Shown here piece by piece: positions 1-12,126 of a stretch of DNA of 64,000 nucleotides (position 1 is its first letter; each line of letters begins with the position of its first letter). The notes under the pieces are model-generated. The model was given only the letters and a program-made list of their open reading frames with translations. It ran no database searches and was not told the origin of the DNA. A program made the position numbers and the translations under genes. This DNA is from Pseudomonas sediminis (lineage in GTDB: Bacteria > Pseudomonadota > Gammaproteobacteria > Pseudomonadales > Pseudomonadaceae). Location of the stretch: assembly GCF_002741105.1 (NCBI RefSeq), contig NZ_NIQU01000003.1, forward strand, positions 186,001-250,000, given 5' to 3'.

Positions 1-147
1 GCGCGTTTGATCCAGGACAAGATCAAGCGTCCGCTGGCAGAGGAAATCCTCTTCGGCGAGCTGGCCGAGCATGGCGGCGTGGTGCACGTCGACATCAAGG
101 ATGGCGAGCCTAGCTTCGAGTTCGAGACGGCGGCAGAGGTCGCCTGA
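1..147 (+). CDS. clpA: ClpA, C-terminal end only (ATP-dependent Clp protease ATPase subunit)
   Basis: The window opens inside this gene; 48 codons remain before the TGA. The visible tail (RLIQDKIKRPLAEEILFGEL, then GGVVHVDI) matches the C-terminal D2 small domain of ClpA, the AAA+ unfoldase that feeds substrates to ClpP in the cytosol. The ATPase modules and N-domain lie upstream, outside the window. Position next to infA and the bpt/aat transferases agrees with Pseudomonas gene order and with function, since Bpt and Aat make N-degrons that ClpAP degrades through ClpS. Confidence is high despite the short fragment. Confidence 0.9.
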   Translation, partial: ARLIQDKIKRPLAEEILFGELAEHGGVVHVDIKDGEPSFEFETAAEVA

Positions 148-161
148 TCGAATGGCCTTAC

Positions 162-194
162 GCTCAGCGAAAGCCCTGGTGGCTTTCGCTGAGC
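162..194. other. Perfect 14-bp stem hairpin between clpA and infA
   Basis: GCTCAGCGAAAGCC (162-175) pairs perfectly with GGCTTTCGCTGAGC (181-194) around a 5-nt loop. No T-tract follows on either strand, so this is a structured 3' end rather than a classic terminator. It sits one base before the terminator at 196-231. Confidence 0.6.
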
Positions 195-195
195 C

Positions 196-231
196 AACGA
201 AAACGCCCGGCATAAGCCGGGCGTTTTCGTT
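196..231. terminator. Bidirectional terminator between clpA and infA
   Basis: A perfect 16-bp inverted repeat (AACGAAAACGCCCGGC / GCCGGGCGTTTTCGTT) closes an ATAA loop. T-rich arms on both strands suit termination of clpA (plus) and infA (minus), which converge here. Confidence 0.85.
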
Positions 232-242
232 TGGTGCTTGGC

Positions 243-461
243 TTAACGGGCGCGGTAGGTGATGCGGCCTTTGCTCAAGTCATAAGGTGTCAGCTCAACA
301 CGCACCTTGTCACCAGTGAGAATGCGGATGTAGTTCTTGCGCATCTTGCCGGAGATGTGCGCGGTAACGACGTGCCCGTTTTCCAACTCCACGCGGAACA
401 TGGTGTTGGGCAGGGTGTCGACGACAGTGCCTTCCATTTCGAAGCTGTCTTCTTTCGACAT
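243..461 (-). CDS. infA: Translation initiation factor IF-1
   Basis: 72-residue protein starting [20 protein letters not shown], the size and sequence expected for bacterial IF-1, an S1-type OB-fold protein that binds the 30S A site during initiation. Motifs VELENGHVV and [11 protein letters not shown] are visible. The reading frame extends 18 codons upstream, but the ATG at 461 is chosen because it gives the family N-terminus and has GAGGG a few bases upstream. It is convergent with clpA. Confidence 0.97.
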
Positions 462-597
462 GCAGTAAAGCCCTCGGTATCCAGGAAATGGCCCGGTGCA
501 ACTGGCGCCAGGCAAAAGCGGCGTGCATTGTGCCCGAAAACAGGGGGCTGCGCCAAGTGGCTTGGATCGTCGAGCGTTTGGATGGCTGGCAGAGCGG

Positions 598-1305
598 CTA
601 GGTAAGCAGCGTCCAGCGCTGATTGACGAAAAGTTCGATGGGGCGGTACTGGGTCTTGTAGTTCATCTTGCGGCAGTTCTTGATCCAGTAGCCGAGATAG
701 ACGGCCTCCAGCCCCAGGCGCGAGGTTTCGCCGATTTGCCAGAGGATGGCGAATCGGCCAAGGCTGCGGCGCTCTTCAGCCGGATCGTAGAAGGTGTAGA
801 CGGCCGACAGGCCATTCGGCAGAACGTCGGTGACAGCGATGGCGAGCAGTTTGTCTTGCAGGCGGAACTCATAGAAGCGTGAAAATGGCAGATCGCGAAT
901 CAGAAAGGTCGAAAACTGCTCGCGGCTCGGCGGGTACATGTCGCCATCGGCGTGGCGCTGCTCGATGTAGCGTACATAGAGCGCGTAATACTCTTCGCTG
1001 AATACCGGGCGCACGCAGCGAACGACAATGTCTTGATTACGCTTGATGATGCGCCGCTGCTGGCGATTTGCCGTAAAGCGCGCGGCTGGGATGCGTGCCG
1101 GGATGCAGGCTGTGCACTGCTGGCAGTGGGGCCGATAGAGGTGGTCACCGCTGCGACGAAAACCCAGTTCCGACAGCTCGGCATAGACCTGCACGTCCAT
1201 GGGCTGGCTGGGGTCGAGAAACAGGGTGGTGGCCTGTTCTTCCGGCAGATAGCTGCATGGATGAGGTTGAGTGGCATAGAACTTCAGGCGGGCCAGCTCG
1301 GTCAT
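598..1305 (-). CDS. bpt: Aspartate/glutamate leucyltransferase Bpt (bacterial ATE1-like)
   Basis: 235 residues from [20 protein letters not shown]. Bpt transfers leucine from Leu-tRNA to proteins with N-terminal Asp or Glu, creating N-degrons for ClpS/ClpAP. The N-terminal Cys in HPCSYL and the CQQCTAC cluster near residue 65 are the conserved Cys of the ATE N-domain; the C-terminal part has the GNAT-like segment ([20 protein letters not shown]). A TTG/ATG start five codons upstream is possible, but the chosen ATG gives the usual family length. aat follows upstream on the same strand, forming an N-end-rule pair. Confidence 0.93.
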
Positions 1306-1359
1306 GGCGTCGTCTCGCAAAAGCCTGACTAAGAGTGTATGCCAGGCTTGGCCGCTCGA

Positions 1360-2040
1360 CTAGGCGAGCCAGTCCGCTGCAGTTGGCAGATCGAGGTGGC
1401 GCTGCAAGTACTCGGCGAATGTCGCGCGCGGTATGGCTCTTGCGCCGAAGCTGTGCAGGTGCTGCGTGGGCATCTGGCAGTCGATGAGTACGAAGCCCCA
1501 TGCGCGCAGCTTGCCGACGAGGGTGGCGAAACCGATCTTGGAGGCGTTGTCGGCGCGGCTGAACATGGATTCGCCGAAGAACAGCTGGCCCATGGCCAGG
1601 CCGTAGAGCCCGCCAACCAGCTCACCCTTGCTCCAGACTTCCACGGAGTGGGCAATGCCGCGCTGATGCAGTTGCAGGTAGGCGTCCTGCATGCCGCGAG
1701 TGATCCAGGTGCCATCGGCGTAGGCGCGTGGCTCGGCGCAAGCTTTTATCACGGCCGCAAAATCCTGGTCGAAGGTGACGCGGTAGCGATTTTGTCTCAG
1801 CAGCTTGGCCAGGCTGCGAGAAACGTGCAGCTCTTCGGGGAACAGCACCGTGCGCGGATCAGGTGACCACCAGAGGATCGGCTGGCCATCGTCGAACCAG
1901 GGGAAGCAGCCGTGGCGGTAGGCGCTGATCAGTCGGTCAGCACTCAGGTCGCCGCCAGCGGCGAGCAGGCCATTGGGTTCGCGCATGGCTTTTGCCAGCG
2001 GCGGGAACTTCAGTGAGTCACGTTGCAGCCAGGTCAGCAT
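1360..2040 (-). CDS. aat: Leucyl/phenylalanyl-tRNA-protein transferase
   Basis: 226 residues from [15 protein letters not shown]. It transfers Leu or Phe to N-terminal Lys/Arg of proteins in the cytosol (N-end rule). Family motifs [30 protein letters not shown] and [16 protein letters not shown] are all present. The frame is open for 19 more codons, but MLTW matches the family start and the usual length of about 226. It lies upstream of bpt on the same strand with a 54-bp gap, likely one transcript. Confidence 0.95.
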   Translation of the reverse strand: MLTWLQRDSLKFPPLAKAMREPNGLLAAGGDLSADRLISAYRHGCFPWFDDGQPILWWSPDPRTVLFPEELHVSRSLAKLLRQNRYRVTFDQDFAAVIKACAEPRAYADGTWITRGMQDAYLQLHQRGIAHSVEVWSKGELVGGLYGLAMGQLFFGESMFSRADNASKIGFATLVGKLRAWGFVLIDCQMPTQHLHSFGARAIPRATFAEYLQRHLDLPTAADWLA

Positions 2041-2096
2041 GTGCGCTTGTCCAGCGGAGGAGGGGAGGGCGAGCGATGGTGCTCGCCCTTGTACCA

Positions 2097-3125
<1,029 letters not shown>

Positions 3126-3217
3126 CTACACCGAAGCGGGGTGGGTGCGGGAGCTTGGCAATTGGCCTCGGCGTCAGGCTGGCCCTACAATAGGCCGCTT
3201 CTGCGGTTAACCATCAG

Positions 3218-5650
3218 ATGGACGCGCCAAGGGCGCAGGAAATGGCTGTTTTGAAGAATTCCACCACCCAGATTATCGACTGGCGTCAGAAGCTTCAGTA
3301 TCGACTGAAGGAAGGCGCATTGATCGCCCTGGGCGCGATGTGCCTGTACCTGCTGATGGCACTGTTGACCTATAACGCCGCTGATCCGGCGTGGGACAAC
3401 AGTGTGCAGGTCGAGCGCGTCATCAACGCCGGCGGCAGTATTGGCGCCTGGCTCTCCAGCGCGCTGTTCGGCGCACTGGGTTACTTCGCCTATATCTTCC
3501 CACTCCTGCTGGCAGCCAAGACCTGGCAGGTGTTCCGCGCGCGCAATCAACCTTGGCACTGGAACGGCTGGCTGTTTTCCTGGCACAGCATTGGTCTGGT
3601 CTTCCTGATTCTTTCCGGCGCTGCGCTGGGTGACATTCATTTCGCTGCGGCCGCCGGCATGCAGGGCTCTGGTGGCGGTATGCTCGGTGCCAGTCTGGGC
3701 GATCTGGCCGTGCATGCGCTGAACGTGCAGGGCAGCACGTTGATATTCCTGGCGCTGTTCCTGTTCGGTTTGACCGTGTTCACCGATCTGTCCTGGTTCC
3801 GTGTGATGGATCTGACCGGCAAGATCACCCTCGACCTGATCGAGCTGATTCACGGCGCCATCACCGGCTGGTGGAATGCTCGTAGCGAGCGCAAGCAGAT
3901 GAAGATTCAGCTGCGCGAGCTGGACGAGCGGGTCACCGAGGTGGCTGCGCCGGTGGTGTCGGACCGCCGCGAGCAAGCCAAGGTCAAGGAGCGCCTGCTC
4001 GAGCGCGAGGAGTCGCTGAGCAAGCATATGAGCGAGCGCGAGAAACGTCCTGCTCCCGTCATTGCCACGCCTCCGGTGGTCAAGGCGCCTGAGCCGAGCA
4101 AGCGTGTGCAGAAGGAAAAACAGGCGCCGTTGTTTGTTGACAGCGCGGTGGAGGGCACCTTGCCGCCGATCTCCCTGCTCGACCCGGCGGAAGCCAAGAA
4201 GGTCGAGTACTCGCCGGAATCGCTCAAGGGCGTTGGCCATCTGCTGGAAATCAAGCTCAAGGAGTTCGGTGTCGAGGTCGCGGTGGATTCGATCCATCCG
4301 GGCCCGGTGATCACCCGCTACGAAATCCAGCCGGCTGCCGGGGTCAAGGTCAGTCGCATCGCCAACCTTGCCAAGGACCTGGCGCGTTCGCTGGCCGTGA
4401 CCAGCGTGCGGGTGGTGGAAGTCATTCCCGGCAAGACCACCGTTGGTATCGAGATCCCCAACGAGAACCGTCAGATCGTGCGTTTCTCCGAGGTGCTTTC
4501 GACGCCCGAATACGATGACGCCAAGTCGCCGGTCACTCTGGCGCTGGGGCACGACATCGGCGGCAAACCGGTGATTACCGATCTGGCCAAGATGCCGCAC
4601 CTGCTGGTGGCCGGTACCACCGGCTCCGGTAAGTCGGTGGGCGTGAATGCGATGATTCTGTCGATCCTGTTCAAGTCCAGCCCGGAAGACGCCAAGCTGA
4701 TCATGATCGACCCGAAAATGCTCGAGTTGTCGATCTACGAGGGTATTCCGCACCTGCTTTGCCCGGTCGTCACCGACATGAAGGAGGCGGCCAACGCCCT
4801 GCGTTGGAGCGTTGCCGAGATGGAACGCCGCTACAAGCTGATGTCGAAAATGGGCGTGCGCAACCTGGCGGGCTTCAACCGCAAGGTCAAGGATGCCATC
4901 GAGGCTGGCGAGCCGCTGTCCGATCCGCTGTATCGCCGCGAAAGCATGGAAGACGAAGCGCCGCTGCTCAAACCGCTGCCGACCATCGTCGTGGTGGTCG
5001 ACGAATTCGCCGACATGATGATGATCGTCGGCAAGAAGGTAGAAGAGCTGATCGCGCGTATCGCTCAGAAGGCACGTGCTGCCGGTATTCACCTGATCCT
5101 CGCCACGCAGCGCCCCTCGGTGGATGTGATCACCGGTCTGATCAAGGCCAATATCCCGACTCGTATGGCGTTCCAGGTCTCCAGCAAGATCGATTCGCGC
5201 ACCATCATAGACCAGGGTGGCGCCGAGCAGCTGTTGGGTCACGGTGACATGCTCTACATGCCGCCTGGCACCAGCTTGCCTATTCGTGTTCACGGTGCCT
5301 TCGTCTCTGACGATGAAGTGCATCGCGTGGTCGAGGCCTGGAAGCTGCGTGGCGCGCCGGATTACAACGAAGACATCCTCGCCGGTGCCGAAGAGGGTGG
5401 CAGCGGCTTCGAGGGCAGCAGCGGTGGTGAAGGTGGCGAGGGCAGCGAGGAAGATCCGCTGTACGACGAAGCCGTCAACTTCGTTCTGGAAAGCCGCCGC
5501 GCGTCGATTTCCGCGGTGCAGCGCAAGCTGAAGATCGGCTACAACCGCGCCGCGCGAATGATCGAGGCGATGGAGATGGCCGGCGTGGTCAGCTCGATGA
5601 ATACCAACGGATCACGCGAGGTGCTCGCGCCCGGTTCATCTCGTGACTGA
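3218..5650 (+). CDS. ftsK: DNA translocase FtsK
   Basis: 810-residue membrane-anchored DNA pump that couples chromosome dimer resolution (XerCD/dif) to septation. Four to five hydrophobic segments lie within residues 30-200, a charged linker spans about 220-320, and the RecA-like motor follows with Walker A GTTGSGKS at 466-473 and Walker [12 protein letters not shown]. The last 65 residues form the winged-helix gamma domain that reads KOPS ([16 protein letters not shown]). The linker is short, as in other Pseudomonas. The first ATG has no clear Shine-Dalgarno; ATG 3242 (MAVLKN), preceded by CAGGAA, is an alternative start. Confidence 0.96.
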   Translation: MDAPRAQEMAVLKNSTTQIIDWRQKLQYRLKEGALIALGAMCLYLLMALLTYNAADPAWDNSVQVERVINAGGSIGAWLSSALFGALGYFAYIFPLLLAAKTWQVFRARNQPWHWNGWLFSWHSIGLVFLILSGAALGDIHFAAAAGMQGSGGGMLGASLGDLAVHALNVQGSTLIFLALFLFGLTVFTDLSWFRVMDLTGKITLDLIELIHGAITGWWNARSERKQMKIQLRELDERVTEVAAPVVSDRREQAKVKERLLEREESLSKHMSEREKRPAPVIATPPVVKAPEPSKRVQKEKQAPLFVDSAVEGTLPPISLLDPAEAKKVEYSPESLKGVGHLLEIKLKEFGVEVAVDSIHPGPVITRYEIQPAAGVKVSRIANLAKDLARSLAVTSVRVVEVIPGKTTVGIEIPNENRQIVRFSEVLSTPEYDDAKSPVTLALGHDIGGKPVITDLAKMPHLLVAGTTGSGKSVGVNAMILSILFKSSPEDAKLIMIDPKMLELSIYEGIPHLLCPVVTDMKEAANALRWSVAEMERRYKLMSKMGVRNLAGFNRKVKDAIEAGEPLSDPLYRRESMEDEAPLLKPLPTIVVVVDEFADMMMIVGKKVEELIARIAQKARAAGIHLILATQRPSVDVITGLIKANIPTRMAFQVSSKIDSRTIIDQGGAEQLLGHGDMLYMPPGTSLPIRVHGAFVSDDEVHRVVEAWKLRGAPDYNEDILAGAEEGGSGFEGSSGGEGGEGSEEDPLYDEAVNFVLESRRASISAVQRKLKIGYNRAARMIEAMEMAGVVSSMNTNGSREVLAPGSSRD

Positions 5651-5775
5651 GTGTTGCGTCTCGCGGACAAACCACTGAATTAGCGGTCTACAAGACTTCA
5701 CGGTAGCCAAGCGCTGCCGAGCAATGCGAGGTGCGGAGTCGCCTCGCCATTCTCATACGGACTCAAGGGGTTTAT

Positions 5776-6402
5776 ATGCGTGTTATTCGCCTGCTGATGC
5801 TGGCTGCTCTGAGCTTTACCCTGCTGACTGCACAGGCTGATGAAGAGGCCGCCACCAAGCGCCTGAGCGACCTGCTCAGCCAGGCGCAGACCATCAGTGC
5901 GCGCTTTTCTCAACTGACCCTCGACGCCAGCGGCACCCAGTTGCAGGAAACCGCCGGGGAAATGCTGCTCAAGCGTCCGGGTATGTTCCGCTGGCACACC
6001 GACCAGCCGATGGAGCAACTGCTGGTGTCCAACGGCGAAAAAGTCTGGCTGTATGACCCGGATCTGGAGCAGGTCACCATTCAGACCCTTGATCAGCGCC
6101 TGACTCACACCCCGGCACTGTTGCTGTCCGGTGATGTGTCGCAGATTCGCGAGAACTTCGAGATCGACTACAAGGAAGGCGGCAGTGTGGTCGACTTCAT
6201 TCTCAAGCCCAAGGCCAAGGACAGCCTGTTCGACAGCCTGCGCCTGTCGTTCCGTAATCGTGTGCTCAACGACATGCAGTTGATCGACAGCATCGGCCAG
6301 CGCACCAACATCCTGTTCCTCAATGTGAAGATGAACGAGCCGGTCGATAACGGCCAGTTCACCTTCGACATCCCGCAAGGCGTGGACATCATCCAGGAGT
6401 AA
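5776..6402 (+). CDS. lolA: Outer-membrane lipoprotein carrier protein LolA
   Basis: 208-residue periplasmic chaperone that takes lipoproteins from LolCDE and hands them to LolB. A Sec signal peptide ([14 protein letters not shown], cleavage after about AQA) is followed by the LolA fold with [13 protein letters not shown] and [13 protein letters not shown] 5776 is chosen since it begins the signal peptide; the frame is open 15 codons upstream. rarA follows three bases after the stop, so the two are probably cotranscribed. Confidence 0.95.
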   Translation: MRVIRLLMLAALSFTLLTAQADEEAATKRLSDLLSQAQTISARFSQLTLDASGTQLQETAGEMLLKRPGMFRWHTDQPMEQLLVSNGEKVWLYDPDLEQVTIQTLDQRLTHTPALLLSGDVSQIRENFEIDYKEGGSVVDFILKPKAKDSLFDSLRLSFRNRVLNDMQLIDSIGQRTNILFLNVKMNEPVDNGQFTFDIPQGVDIIQE

Positions 6403-6405
6403 GGC

Positions 6406-7728
6406 GTGGATCTGTTCGGCCGCCAACCCGTCGCGCAGCCCCTGGCTGCGCGTTTGCGTGCAACCAGCCTGGACGAATACGTCGGGCAGGAGCATGTGCT
6501 GGCGCCGGGCAAACCGCTGCGTGAGGCGCTGGAGCAGGGCGCTTTGCACTCGATGATCTTCTGGGGGCCGCCAGGGGTGGGCAAAACCACCCTGGCGCGC
6601 CTGCTGGCCAAGGTCACCGACGCCCATTTCGAGACCATCTCCGCGGTGCTGTCCGGGGTCAAGGAGATCCGCCAGGCCGTCGAGGTGGCTCAGCAGCATG
6701 CGGCGCAGTACGGCCGTCGTACCATCCTCTTCGTCGACGAAGTGCACCGCTTCAACAAGAGCCAGCAGGATGCGTTCCTGCCCTATGTGGAAGACGGCAC
6801 GCTGATCTTTATCGGTGCCACCACCGAGAATCCCTCGTTCGAGCTGAACAATGCGCTGCTGTCGCGTGCACGCGTCTATGTGCTCAAGAGCCTCGACGAG
6901 GCGGCGATGCGCAAGCTGGTCAATCGTGCGCTGAGCGACCCCAAAGGCTTGGGTGATCGCCATCTTAGCCTGCCGGACGAGGCCTTTCAGATTCTTCTGG
7001 CCGCTGCCGATGGCGATGGCCGTCGCCTGCTCAACTTTCTCGAGAATGCTGCCGATCTGGCGGAAGACGACGGCGAGATCGGCGTCGAACTGCTGCAGAA
7101 CCTGCTGGGCGACAGCCGGCGCCGTTTCGACAAGGGCGGCGAAGCCTTCTACGACCAGATTTCAGCGCTGCACAAGTCAGTGCGTGGCTCCAGCCCGGAC
7201 GGTGCGCTGTACTGGTACGCGCGTATGCTCGACGGCGGCTGCGACCCGCTGTACATCGCCCGTCGCGTGGTGCGCATGGCCAGTGAGGATATCGGCAACG
7301 CCGACCCGCGCGCGCTGACCCTGTGCCTCAATGCCTGGGATGTGCAGGAGCGCCTGGGCAGCCCGGAAGGCGAGCTGGCCGTGGCCCAGGCCATCGTTTA
7401 TCTGGCCTGTGCGCCAAAAAGCAATGCGGTCTATACGGCTTTCAAGGCGGCCATGCGTGATGCCGCCGAGCAGGGCTCGCAGGAGGTGCCGCTGCACCTG
7501 CGCAATGCGCCCACCAAGCTGATGAAGCAACTCGGCTACGGCGATGAATACCGCTACGCTCATGACGAGCCCGATGCCTACGCGGCGGGCGAGGATTACT
7601 TCCCTGAAAATCTGCAGCCACGCCAGTATTACGACCCGGTGCCACGCGGCCTGGAGTTGAAGATTCGCGACAAGCTGCAACATCTGCGCAGTCAGGACGC
7701 CAATAGTCCGAGGCAGAGGAGAAAATGA
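6406..7728 (+). CDS. rarA: Replication-associated recombination protein RarA (MgsA) AAA+ ATPase
   Basis: 440-residue cytosolic AAA+ ATPase of the clamp-loader/Mgs1 family, acting at stalled replication forks. Walker [10 protein letters not shown] and Walker [12 protein letters not shown] are visible, followed by sensor 1 [12 protein letters not shown] and the C-terminal tetramerisation region. It uses a GTG start three bases after lolA and overlaps the first crcB ATG by 4 bp, which suggests translational coupling in a lolA-rarA-crcB transcript. Confidence 0.95.
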   Translation: MDLFGRQPVAQPLAARLRATSLDEYVGQEHVLAPGKPLREALEQGALHSMIFWGPPGVGKTTLARLLAKVTDAHFETISAVLSGVKEIRQAVEVAQQHAAQYGRRTILFVDEVHRFNKSQQDAFLPYVEDGTLIFIGATTENPSFELNNALLSRARVYVLKSLDEAAMRKLVNRALSDPKGLGDRHLSLPDEAFQILLAAADGDGRRLLNFLENAADLAEDDGEIGVELLQNLLGDSRRRFDKGGEAFYDQISALHKSVRGSSPDGALYWYARMLDGGCDPLYIARRVVRMASEDIGNADPRALTLCLNAWDVQERLGSPEGELAVAQAIVYLACAPKSNAVYTAFKAAMRDAAEQGSQEVPLHLRNAPTKLMKQLGYGDEYRYAHDEPDAYAAGEDYFPENLQPRQYYDPVPRGLELKIRDKLQHLRSQDANSPRQRRK

Positions 7729-8108
7729 TGATTCGTGTAGCACTTGCCGTCGCTGTAGGGGGCGCGGCTGGCTCGGTCATGCGCTTTCTGGTTGCCAGTT
7801 GGGTGGCGGGCAACTGGCCCCGGCATTTCTACCTGGGTACCTTTGCGGTAAACGTCGTCGGCTGTCTGCTGATTGGTCTGCTTTCAGGCTTGTTCCTGAC
7901 CCGTACCGATCTGCCGCTGGAGCTGCGTACCGGACTGATTACTGGCGTTCTGGGTGGCTTCACCACTTTTTCGTCTTTCAGCCTGGAAATCATGAAACTG
8001 ATGGAGGGCGGTCGCGCGCCCGAGGCCTTCGGTTACCTGGCATTCAGTATCATTGGCGGTCTGCTGGCCGCCTGGGCCGGTCTGAGCCTGGCTCGATTGG
8101 CATCCTGA
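7725..8108 (+). CDS. crcB: Fluoride exporter CrcB/Fluc
   Basis: 127 residues with four predicted membrane helices. Fluc channels dimerise in the inner membrane and export fluoride. The signature [12 protein letters not shown] (about residues 78-89) and the N-terminal [10 protein letters not shown] are present. Two consecutive ATG codons overlap the rarA stop, so the start is either 7725 or 7728. I see no fluoride riboswitch, as there is no leader room; expression must follow the upstream genes. Confidence 0.93.
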   Translation: MMIRVALAVAVGGAAGSVMRFLVASWVAGNWPRHFYLGTFAVNVVGCLLIGLLSGLFLTRTDLPLELRTGLITGVLGGFTTFSSFSLEIMKLMEGGRAPEAFGYLAFSIIGGLLAAWAGLSLARLAS

Positions 8109-8179
8109 CCCGCTAAAGCTTTACACTCTGCAACCCGCGTCACGCTGGTGGCCGCAACCTTTTTTCGTCGATGTATTGA

Positions 8180-9469
<1,290 letters not shown>

Positions 9470-9488
9470 TAGGCCATCACGACGCAAA

Positions 9489-9516
9489 AAACGGGGCGTT
9501 AGCAGCTGCCCCGTTT
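9489..9516 (+). terminator. Terminator after serS
   Basis: AAACGGGGC (9489-9497) pairs with GCCCCGTTT (9508-9516) around a 10-nt loop, 20 bp after the serS stop. Confidence 0.75.
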
Positions 9517-9524
9517 CAACGGAG

Positions 9525-9586
9525 GTAGGGTGCGCCATGCGCACCAGGGCCTTACACCGTAGATTGGTGCGCGCAGCGCACCCTAC
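9525..9586. repeat. Intergenic inverted repeat of the GTAGGGTGCGC type
   Basis: Arm GTAGGGTGCGCCATGCGCACC (9525-9545, quoted in two parts: GTAGGGTGCGC + CATGCGCACC) pairs with 9566-9586 (GGTGCGCGCAG + CGCACCCTAC) with about three mismatches and a 20-bp spacer. It resembles the short GTAGGGTGCGC palindromes dispersed in many gamma-proteobacterial genomes. It lies between the serS terminator and the cysG start. Confidence 0.75.
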
Positions 9587-9612
9587 GACCGACCTCTGAT
9601 GAGGCTGATCTG

Positions 9613-11001
9613 ATGCAATTCCTTCCGCTGTTCCACAAGCTGCAGGATCGCCCCGTACTGGTGATCGGCGGTGGTGAGGTTGCGCTGCGCAAGGCGCGCC
9701 TGTTGAGCGACGCCGGTGCTCGGCTGCGCGTGGTCGCCCCGGAGATCCGCAGTGAGTTGCAGGCGCTGGCCGGCGCTGACGGCATCTTCCTGCGCGGCTA
9801 TGTGAGCAGTGATCTGCAGGGCGTTGCCCTGGTCATCGCTGCCACCGATGACGTGCCGCTAAATGCGCAGATTTCAGCCGACGCCCAGGCACTGGGTATT
9901 CCCGTCAACGTGGTGGATGCGCCGGCGCTGTGCAGCGTGATCTTTCCCGCCATCGTCGATCGCTCGCCGCTGATCGTCGCGGTCAGCAGTGGCGGCGATG
10001 CGCCGGTGCTGGCGCGGCTGATCCGCGCCAAGATCGAGACCTGGATTCCGGCCACCTACGGCCAGTTGGCCAACCTGGGCAAGCGCTTCCGTGAGCAGGT
10101 CAAGCAGCTGTTCCCCGATGTGCAACAGCGCCGCGTGTTCTGGGAGGACGTGTTTCAAGGGCAGATCGCCGAGAGCGTGTTTGCCGGCAAGCCGGAGGAG
10201 GCCGAGCGCCTGCTGGAGGAGCGTCTGGCCGGTGCAGCGCCACGTGCGCTGGGCGAGGTCTATCTGGTCGGTGCTGGGCCGGGCGATCCCGATCTGCTGA
10301 CCTTTCGCGCCCTGCGCCTGATGCAGCAAGCCGATGTGGTGCTCTACGACCGCCTGGTGGCTCCCGCCATCATCGAGCTGTGCCGGCGCGATGCCGAGCG
10401 CATCTACGTCGGCAAGCGCCGCGCCGATCATGCGGTGCCGCAGGAGCAGATCAACCAGTTGCTGATCGATCTGGCCCGTCAGGGCAAGCGTGTGCTGCGC
10501 CTGAAAGGCGGTGATCCGTTCATCTTCGGTCGTGGTGGTGAGGAGATCGAGCAACTGGCGGCGGAAGATATTCCCTTCCAGGTCGTGCCGGGTATCACCG
10601 CTGCGTCCGGTTGCGCGGCCTATGCCGGCATCCCGCTGACCCATCGCGACCATGCGCAGTCGGTTCGTTTCGTCACCGGGCATCTCAAGGATGGCAGCAG
10701 CAACTTGCCGTGGCAGGACCTGGTCGCGCCGGGGCAAACCCTGGTGTTCTACATGGGCTTGGTCGGCCTGCCGGGTATCTGCGAACAATTGATTGCGCAC
10801 GGCCGTTCGGGCGCCACGCCTGCGGCATTGGTGCAGCAGGGCACCACGCAGAATCAGCGAGTCTTCACTGGCACATTGGAAACCCTGCCGGAGCTTGTCG
10901 CCGAACACGAAGTACACGCCCCCACGCTGGTGATAGTTGGGGAAGTGGTCACTCTGCGTGACAAGCTCGCTTGGTTCGAAGGCGCTCAGAACAGCATCTG
11001 A
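9613..11001 (+). CDS. cysG: Siroheme synthase CysG (trifunctional)
   Basis: 462 residues. The N-terminal half (about 1-205) is the precorrin-2 dehydrogenase/sirohydrochlorin ferrochelatase module with NAD-binding [15 protein letters not shown]. The C-terminal half (about 215-460) is the SAM uroporphyrinogen-III methyltransferase with [15 protein letters not shown] and [15 protein letters not shown]. It supplies siroheme for sulfite/nitrite reductases such as the one at 41595-43253. ATG 9613 follows a GAGGCTGATCTG leader. A terminator hairpin follows directly. Confidence 0.96.
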   Translation: MQFLPLFHKLQDRPVLVIGGGEVALRKARLLSDAGARLRVVAPEIRSELQALAGADGIFLRGYVSSDLQGVALVIAATDDVPLNAQISADAQALGIPVNVVDAPALCSVIFPAIVDRSPLIVAVSSGGDAPVLARLIRAKIETWIPATYGQLANLGKRFREQVKQLFPDVQQRRVFWEDVFQGQIAESVFAGKPEEAERLLEERLAGAAPRALGEVYLVGAGPGDPDLLTFRALRLMQQADVVLYDRLVAPAIIELCRRDAERIYVGKRRADHAVPQEQINQLLIDLARQGKRVLRLKGGDPFIFGRGGEEIEQLAAEDIPFQVVPGITAASGCAAYAGIPLTHRDHAQSVRFVTGHLKDGSSNLPWQDLVAPGQTLVFYMGLVGLPGICEQLIAHGRSGATPAALVQQGTTQNQRVFTGTLETLPELVAEHEVHAPTLVIVGEVVTLRDKLAWFEGAQNSI

Positions 11002-11012
11002 CGCCCAGCACT

Positions 11013-11040
11013 GAAGCCTCGTTGTCGAGGCTTCAGTCAC
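11013..11040. terminator. Terminator hairpin between cysG and the convergent GST gene
   Basis: ACTGAAGCCTCG (11013-11024) and CGAGGCTTCAGT (11029-11040) form a perfect 12-bp stem with a TTGT loop between convergent genes. Confidence 0.7.
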
Positions 11041-11054
11041 CAGTCATCGCGTTT

Positions 11055-12053
11055 CTAACGCTGGAACACACCTTTGCCCGGCAGACGCTGGCGGTCATGT
11101 GCGCGAGTGAAATCTTGCTGCGGCCCTTTGGGTATCACGCCAGTCGGGTTGATGGTGGCGTGGCTGGCGTAGTAGTGCGACTTGATGTGGGTGAAGTCCA
11201 CCGTCTCGGCGATGCCTGGCCACTGGTACAGCTCGCGTAGCCAGTTGGACAGGTTCGGGTAGTCCTCGATGCGTCGCAGGTTGCACTTGAAATGACCGTG
11301 ATAGACAGCATCGAAGCGAATCAGCGTGGTGAACAGGCGAATGTCCGCCTCGGTCAGGTATTCGCCTGCCAGGTAGCGGTTTTCGCCCAGCAGTGCTTCC
11401 AGCTCGTCGAGCATGGCGAACAGTTCGTCGAAGGCCTCTTCGTAGGCTTCCTGCGTGGTGGCGAAGCCTGCGCGGTAAACGCCGTTGTTCACGGCCGGGT
11501 AGATGCGCTCGTTGAGCTGGTCAATGCGCTCACGTAGCGGTTCGGGGTAGAAGTCCAGGCCGTTGCCGGTCAGGCCGTCGAACGCGCTGTTGAACATGCG
11601 GATAATTTCAGCCGACTCGTTACTGACGATGCCGCCGGTCTGCTTGTCCCACAGCACGGGTACGGTAACGCGGCCGGTGTAATGACTGTCGTCGGAGGTG
11701 TAGCGCTGATGCATGTAGCCCAGGTTATCGAGGTGGTCGCCGCTGGAGCCGAACTCGCGGTCGAAGGACCAGCCCTGTTCGCGCATCAACCAGCTCACCA
11801 CGGAGACATCGATCAGCGATTCGAGGCCTTTGAGCTTGCGCAGGATCAGGGTGCGATGAGCCCAGGGGCAGGCCAGCGACACATAGAGGTGATAACGCCC
11901 GGCCTCGGCCTTGAAGCCGCCGCTGCCGCTCGGCCCTGCGCTACCGTCGGCGGTTACCCAGTTGCGGCGTTGTGCGCTTTCGCGCTGGAAGCGGCCACTG
12001 TCGCCGGTGTCGTACCATTGGTCATGCCAGCGGCCGTCGATCAACAAGCCCAT
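11055..12053 (-). CDS. Xi-class glutathione transferase (glutathionyl-hydroquinone reductase, YqjG-like)
   Basis: 332 residues. These cytosolic enzymes reduce glutathionyl-hydroquinones by thiol exchange. The catalytic Cys is C62 in the diagnostic ACPWAHRT; a thioredoxin-fold N-domain is followed by the all-helical GST C-domain (GEYLTEADIRLFTTLIRFD). Length fits the Xi class (about 310-330) rather than ordinary GSTs of about 210. It stands alone, 73 bp downstream of ybiB on the same strand. The true substrate is not inferable. Confidence 0.9.
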   Translation of the reverse strand: MGLLIDGRWHDQWYDTGDSGRFQRESAQRRNWVTADGSAGPSGSGGFKAEAGRYHLYVSLACPWAHRTLILRKLKGLESLIDVSVVSWLMREQGWSFDREFGSSGDHLDNLGYMHQRYTSDDSHYTGRVTVPVLWDKQTGGIVSNESAEIIRMFNSAFDGLTGNGLDFYPEPLRERIDQLNERIYPAVNNGVYRAGFATTQEAYEEAFDELFAMLDELEALLGENRYLAGEYLTEADIRLFTTLIRFDAVYHGHFKCNLRRIEDYPNLSNWLRELYQWPGIAETVDFTHIKSHYYASHATINPTGVIPKGPQQDFTRAHDRQRLPGKGVFQR

Positions 12054-12126
12054 AACGTGTGCCTCCGTTTTGAATGAATCTGGAGTCTAACGTGATGAAC
12101 TCGATTGAAAGGTGGAAAAAGCTGGC

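Noticed and set aside
3185..5323. A 712-codon open frame antisense to ftsK
   Set aside because: His/Arg/Gln-rich low-complexity translation typical of the reverse frame of a high-GC gene; ftsK is intact.
7600..7725. Fluoride riboswitch before crcB
   Set aside because: crcB overlaps the rarA stop, leaving no leader, and no conserved crcB-motif pseudoknot is visible.
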